Positions 6,715 to 9,230 of a DNA stretch of 9,230 bases are shown in pieces. The stretch's first letter is position 1. Every line of letters begins with the position of its first letter. The notes beneath the pieces were generated by a model, which did no database searches, was not told the DNA's origin, and was given only the letters and a program-made list of their open reading frames with translations. The DNA comes from an uncultured Ruminococcus sp. (GTDB lineage: Bacteria > Bacillota > Clostridia > Oscillospirales > Acutalibacteraceae): the NCBI GenBank assembly GCA_945632055.1, contig CALZCU010000019.1:1-9230 (forward strand). Direction: 5' to 3'. Both the position numbers and the translations under genes were made by a program.

Positions 6715-6720
6715 TATAAT
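6715..6720 (+). promoter_or_regulatory. Probable -10 element for DUF2804 gene
   Basis: A perfect TATAAT preceded by TGT (extended -10) lies 66 bases before the TTG start. The -35 region at the right distance (around 6692-6697, TTATAC) is poor, so only the -10 is marked. The surrounding 6646-6785 gap is very AT-rich and otherwise shows nothing clear. A second TATAAT on the minus strand (6667-6662) could serve the lipoprotein gene but also lacks a good -35. Confidence 0.4.
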
Positions 6721-6785
6721 TCTTGAAAAGCAATATAAAATCTGATATATTTAAAAATGGAATAATATGAACGGAGTGAAGTGTT

Positions 6786-7793
6786 TTGCAGCGTGAAATT
6801 ACCGAAGAATGTACGGTATTTGAGAGCAACGGCGAGGTTGTAAATGCCGGCTGGGCAAGAAAGCCTGTGTTTATTTATAATGCAGAGATGAGCAAAACCT
6901 TTGGCAAGCATTGCGAGCAGGATTGCTACTTTATCAACAACGGAGAAGTTTCGCTCTATATTTCGGTTGAGAACTACGGGCTTGAATTTGCAATAAAAAT
7001 TGCTGTGGCTGACCTGAAACGAGGCGGCGTGATTAGCGACTGCGTTGTTAAAAGGTTAGTACTATTTAAAAATGAGCTTCCCGAAGCAGGTAACAAGGGC
7101 GAGCTGCTTTACACCGACAAGCGGATTCAGCTTCAGCTTACGAACACGACTGACGGAAGATTTCTTAAATGTGATTTTATCGATTTCGGCAACAAAAGGA
7201 ATCTGTATTTTAATATTGCTCTCAAAAAAGAAAACGGAGAAAGCCTGAACGAGCTTGCTCCGTTTGAGCGTGACAGAAAATATTTTTATATTAAAAGATT
7301 TGTGCCAAAATTCACTGCTAGTGGTGTAATACGCATCGGCGGTCTTGAATACGCCCTGGACAACAAAACTGCAAGAGCGTATTTTGACTGGACACGCTTT
7401 TCAAAGCCGAGAAAGCACAATTATCAACGGCTGAGCGCAGACTGCATTATTGACGGAAAGCGTGTTTCGCTTTGTCTGGCAAGCAGAGTCGGCGACAACC
7501 GCTACGGCAATGAAAACTGCTTTTTTGTTGACGGTACTCTCGGAAAGCTGTCGCAAATTAATGTTAAAGGCACAAACGGCAGACTTGACAGACCCTGGTA
7601 CTTTAACGCAGGAATATCTGCTGTTGACATAACCTTTAAGCCTTTTACTGTCAAGGGCGAGCCGATGGCGGCTGTTATGGACAAAACGACTGTGCTGTTC
7701 GGAAGATTATACGGTCAGATTAAGCGCATTGACTACGACAAGCCCCTGCTTCTTGACAATTCACAGGCTCATATGATTTTTAATGAGTTCTGA
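6786..7793 (+). CDS. DUF2804 family protein, unknown function
   Basis: The 335-residue product matches the DUF2804 pattern as I know it, both in length and in landmarks. It opens with QREITEE and GWARKPVFIYN at 22-32, has an FDWTRFSKPRKHN segment near 200-212, then GDNRYGNENCFFVDGTLGKL near 237-254, RPWYF near 269-273 and DITFKPF near 281-287. No signal peptide or membrane helix is seen, so it is probably cytoplasmic. Many short beta-type stretches suggest an all-beta fold. The function of the family is not established and I assign none. The start is TTG: it is the first possible start after an in-frame TGA at 6777 and has GGAG 9 bases upstream. The gene is a single unit convergent with a small membrane-protein gene only 11 bases away, with no hairpin between. 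Family call is by eye, without a profile search. Confidence 0.82.
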   Translation: MQREITEECTVFESNGEVVNAGWARKPVFIYNAEMSKTFGKHCEQDCYFINNGEVSLYISVENYGLEFAIKIAVADLKRGGVISDCVVKRLVLFKNELPEAGNKGELLYTDKRIQLQLTNTTDGRFLKCDFIDFGNKRNLYFNIALKKENGESLNELAPFERDRKYFYIKRFVPKFTASGVIRIGGLEYALDNKTARAYFDWTRFSKPRKHNYQRLSADCIIDGKRVSLCLASRVGDNRYGNENCFFVDGTLGKLSQINVKGTNGRLDRPWYFNAGISAVDITFKPFTVKGEPMAAVMDKTTVLFGRLYGQIKRIDYDKPLLLDNSQAHMIFNEF

Positions 7794-7804
7794 TTACATA
7801 AGAT

Positions 7805-8263
7805 TTATTTATCCGTAAGTCTTGCCATCATTGCTACAGAAGTAATGAAGCTGATTATTAAGTAATTTATCAGCGAGAATACTGCACCGAAATCCATCAT
7901 ATTCAGCGGAATGAAGGTTATTATTGCAAACACGCCAAACAGGCAGCAGAATATGGATACAATATTCTTTAAGTTTCTTTCCTTGTCAAGTGCGCAGAAA
8001 AAGAACCCTACAATCGGAATAACTACGAGTATAAGAAGGAAAGGAATCGTTGCAACAAGCTTTGCTCCTCCCTCACTGTCTGAAAATGTGTTTCCGAACA
8101 TTCCGAATATATCGAGCAGTGTCTTGTAAATATACCTGCCTGCCTTTTCGGGGTCGGGAAAACGAATAAAAGTAAAGGTACAGAAGAAAATCTGCAACAA
8201 ATAGAAAACGCACTGCGCTATTCTCAATCTTTTTCTTGTTTTATTCTCAGCTATTTTTATCAT
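7805..8263 (-). CDS. Small four-helix integral membrane protein, unknown function
   Basis: I do not recognise a family. The 152-residue product starts with a basic stretch (KNTRKRLR) and has four hydrophobic segments at about 16-33, 70-91, 100-119 and 125-146, so it is an integral membrane protein, probably with both ends in the cytoplasm. The 34-69 loop is polar and would face outside, while DKERNLKN between helices 2 and 3 would be inside. There is no cleavable signal and no visible catalytic or transport motif. The ATG has an excellent AGGAGG site just upstream and the gene is driven by a promoter that shares its -35 area with the GH13 promoter. This divergent pairing with a glycosidase gene may mean shared regulation, but a role in sugar handling is only speculation. 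Confidence 0.82.
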   Translation of the reverse strand: MIKIAENKTRKRLRIAQCVFYLLQIFFCTFTFIRFPDPEKAGRYIYKTLLDIFGMFGNTFSDSEGGAKLVATIPFLLILVVIPIVGFFFCALDKERNLKNIVSIFCCLFGVFAIITFIPLNMMDFGAVFSLINYLIISFITSVAMMARLTDK

Positions 8264-8304
8264 ATTTGCCTCCTGATAATTTGTTAAAATAACTAAACAA
8301 TATT

Positions 8305-8333
8305 ATTATAGCACAAATTTCTGTGTTGCACAA
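8305..8333 (-). promoter_or_regulatory. Promoter of small membrane-protein gene
   Basis: On the minus strand TTGTGC (8333-8328) and TATAAT (8310-8305) are 17 bases apart, with TGC before the -10 (extended -10). Transcription would begin near 8298 and leave a leader of about 35 bases. Its -35 overlaps the -35 of the opposite GH13 promoter by four bases. Confidence 0.7.
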
Positions 8334-8354
8334 TAGACAATTTTGTGATATAAT
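8326..8354 (+). promoter_or_regulatory. Promoter of GH13 glycosidase gene
   Basis: TTGCAC (8326-8331) and TATAAT (8349-8354) are 17 bases apart, with TGA before the -10 (extended -10). Transcription should start near 8361. AGGAG at 8381-8385 then lies 7 bases before the ATG. Confidence 0.75.
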
Positions 8355-8392
8355 TTAGTAATAGGAAAATTTTCCAAAAAAGGAGCAATTTT

Positions 8393-9230
8393 ATGAGCTA
8401 TATTAACGAATCGGTAATTTATAACATCTATCCACTCGGTTTTTGCGGTGCGCCGAAGGAAAATGACGGGAAATTGGTTTACCGACTCGACAAGATATAT
8501 GACTGCATTGACCACTTAAAGGAAATGTCTGTTAACGCAATTGTATTTAACCCGCTGTTTGAAAGCTCCCGACACGGCTATGACACCATTGATTATAAAA
8601 AGGTTGACTGCCGTCTGGGTGATAACGATTCTTTTAAGAAAATCTGCGACACTCTCCACGAAAACGGAATCAGAATTATTCTTGACGGTGTTTTTAATCA
8701 TGTCGGCAGAGATTTTTTTGCGTTTAAGGATCTTCAGAAGAATCTCAGCAATTCACGCTACTGCGGTTGGTTTGAAAACCTCAGATTTGACGGTTGGAGT
8801 CCAAAAGGTGACCCATTCCGCTATGAGGGCTGGGCAGGCTACTACGACCTCGTTAAGCTGAATCTGCACAACGATGAAGTTGTAAATTATCTGCTTGACG
8901 CCGTGAAATTCTGGATTGAGGAGTTCGACATTGACGGCTTAAGACTTGACGCTGCCGACTGCATTGACCTCAGCTTTTTCAAAAAGCTCCGCAGTCTGTG
9001 CAAGGGATTAAAGCCTGATTTCTGGCTTTACGGCGAAATTGTGCACGGTGACTACAACCGTTGGGCAAACAGCGATACGCTCGACTCGGTTACAAATTAC
9101 GAATGTTACAAGGGCATTTATTCGAGCCACAACGACCACAATTACTTTGAAATTGCTCATTCGCTTAACAGACAGTTTGAAAACGACGGTGTATATCAGA
9201 ATATTTACACCTATAACTTTGTTGACAATC
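8393..9230 (+). CDS. GH13 alpha-amylase-family glycosidase, cytoplasmic, cut by right edge
   Basis: This retaining glycoside hydrolase (or related transferase) would act on alpha-glucans such as maltodextrins. The 279 residues visible cover most of the catalytic (beta/alpha)8 barrel. Conserved region I is DGVFNH at 98-103. Region II, DGLRLDAAD at 181-189, supplies the nucleophile Asp186. Region III, YGEIVHG at 213-219, supplies the acid/base Glu215. The window stops at FVDN, immediately before the His-Asp of region IV. There is no signal peptide, and the protein starts directly at the barrel (VIYNIYPLGF) without an N-terminal carbohydrate-binding module, so it should be a cytoplasmic enzyme acting on imported oligosaccharides. 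The start is well supported by AGGAG and the promoter above. It is divergent from a small membrane-protein gene. The subfamily (alpha-glucosidase, neopullulanase-like or amylase) cannot be fixed from this part. Confidence 0.93.
   Translation, partial: MSYINESVIYNIYPLGFCGAPKENDGKLVYRLDKIYDCIDHLKEMSVNAIVFNPLFESSRHGYDTIDYKKVDCRLGDNDSFKKICDTLHENGIRIILDGVFNHVGRDFFAFKDLQKNLSNSRYCGWFENLRFDGWSPKGDPFRYEGWAGYYDLVKLNLHNDEVVNYLLDAVKFWIEEFDIDGLRLDAADCIDLSFFKKLRSLCKGLKPDFWLYGEIVHGDYNRWANSDTLDSVTNYECYKGIYSSHNDHNYFEIAHSLNRQFENDGVYQNIYTYNFVDN

Noticed and set aside
8541..8861. 106-residue plus-strand frame and minus-strand frames at 8306-8701
   Set aside because: They overlap the GH13 gene, whose frame holds all catalytic regions; they are shadows of its codon pattern.
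1..9230. Defence system, prophage, transposon, CRISPR array, tRNA or toxin-antitoxin pair
   Set aside because: All larger reading frames are accounted for by metabolic, repair, sporulation or small unknown genes, and no repeat arrays, recombinase motifs or tRNA-like folds were seen.

Overview
The window looks like chromosomal DNA of a spore-forming, low-to-moderate GC Clostridia bacterium. A gut Ruminococcaceae/Oscillospirales lineage such as the Ruminococcus bromii group is my best guess. The grounds are a sporulation sigma factor of the pro-sigma-K type, TATAAT/TTGnnn promoters, strong AGGAGG-type ribosome sites, frequent GTG/TTG starts, an intracellular alpha-amylase-family enzyme and an iron alcohol dehydrogenase suited to fermentation. 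The genus is an inference and was not tested by any search. No mobile element, CRISPR array, tRNA or rRNA was seen, and no gap between genes exceeds about 230 bases.

Layout, left to right. (1) Positions 1-2045, minus strand: a beta-ketoacyl-ACP synthase II (FabF) followed downstream by an AMP-forming acyl-CoA/acyl-ACP ligase that runs off the left edge. They probably form one operon, read from a clear promoter at 2109-2136. (2) Positions 2271-3182, plus strand: a LysR-type regulator divergent from fabF. The 225-base gap between them carries repeated ATAATGC-type half sites and is the natural place for this regulator to act. (3) Positions 3354-4565, plus strand: an iron-containing alcohol dehydrogenase with its own strong promoter, strong ribosome site and a textbook terminator, apparently a highly expressed fermentation gene. 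(4) Positions 4631-5389, minus strand: exodeoxyribonuclease III. (5) Positions 5548-6243, plus strand: sigma-K with an apparent hydrophobic pro-sequence and an uninterrupted reading frame. (6) Positions 6295-6645, minus strand: a small lipoprotein whose last codons lie inside a terminator hairpin. (7) Positions 6786-7793, plus strand: a DUF2804 protein. (8) Positions 7805-8263, minus strand: a small four-helix membrane protein. (9) Positions 8393-9230, plus strand: the first 279 residues of a cytoplasmic GH13 glycosidase, cut by the right edge just before conserved region IV.

Functionally the window is a set of small one- or two-gene transcription units rather than one large system. The most coherent unit is the LysR regulator with FabF and the acyl ligase, which suggests a dedicated, regulated acyl-chain pathway continuing to the left. 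The most striking DNA element is a nearly symmetrical back-to-back promoter pair at 8305-8354, where the membrane-protein and GH13 promoters share overlapping -35 boxes. I found no convincing evidence for a new defence system, selfish element or RNA-based system.
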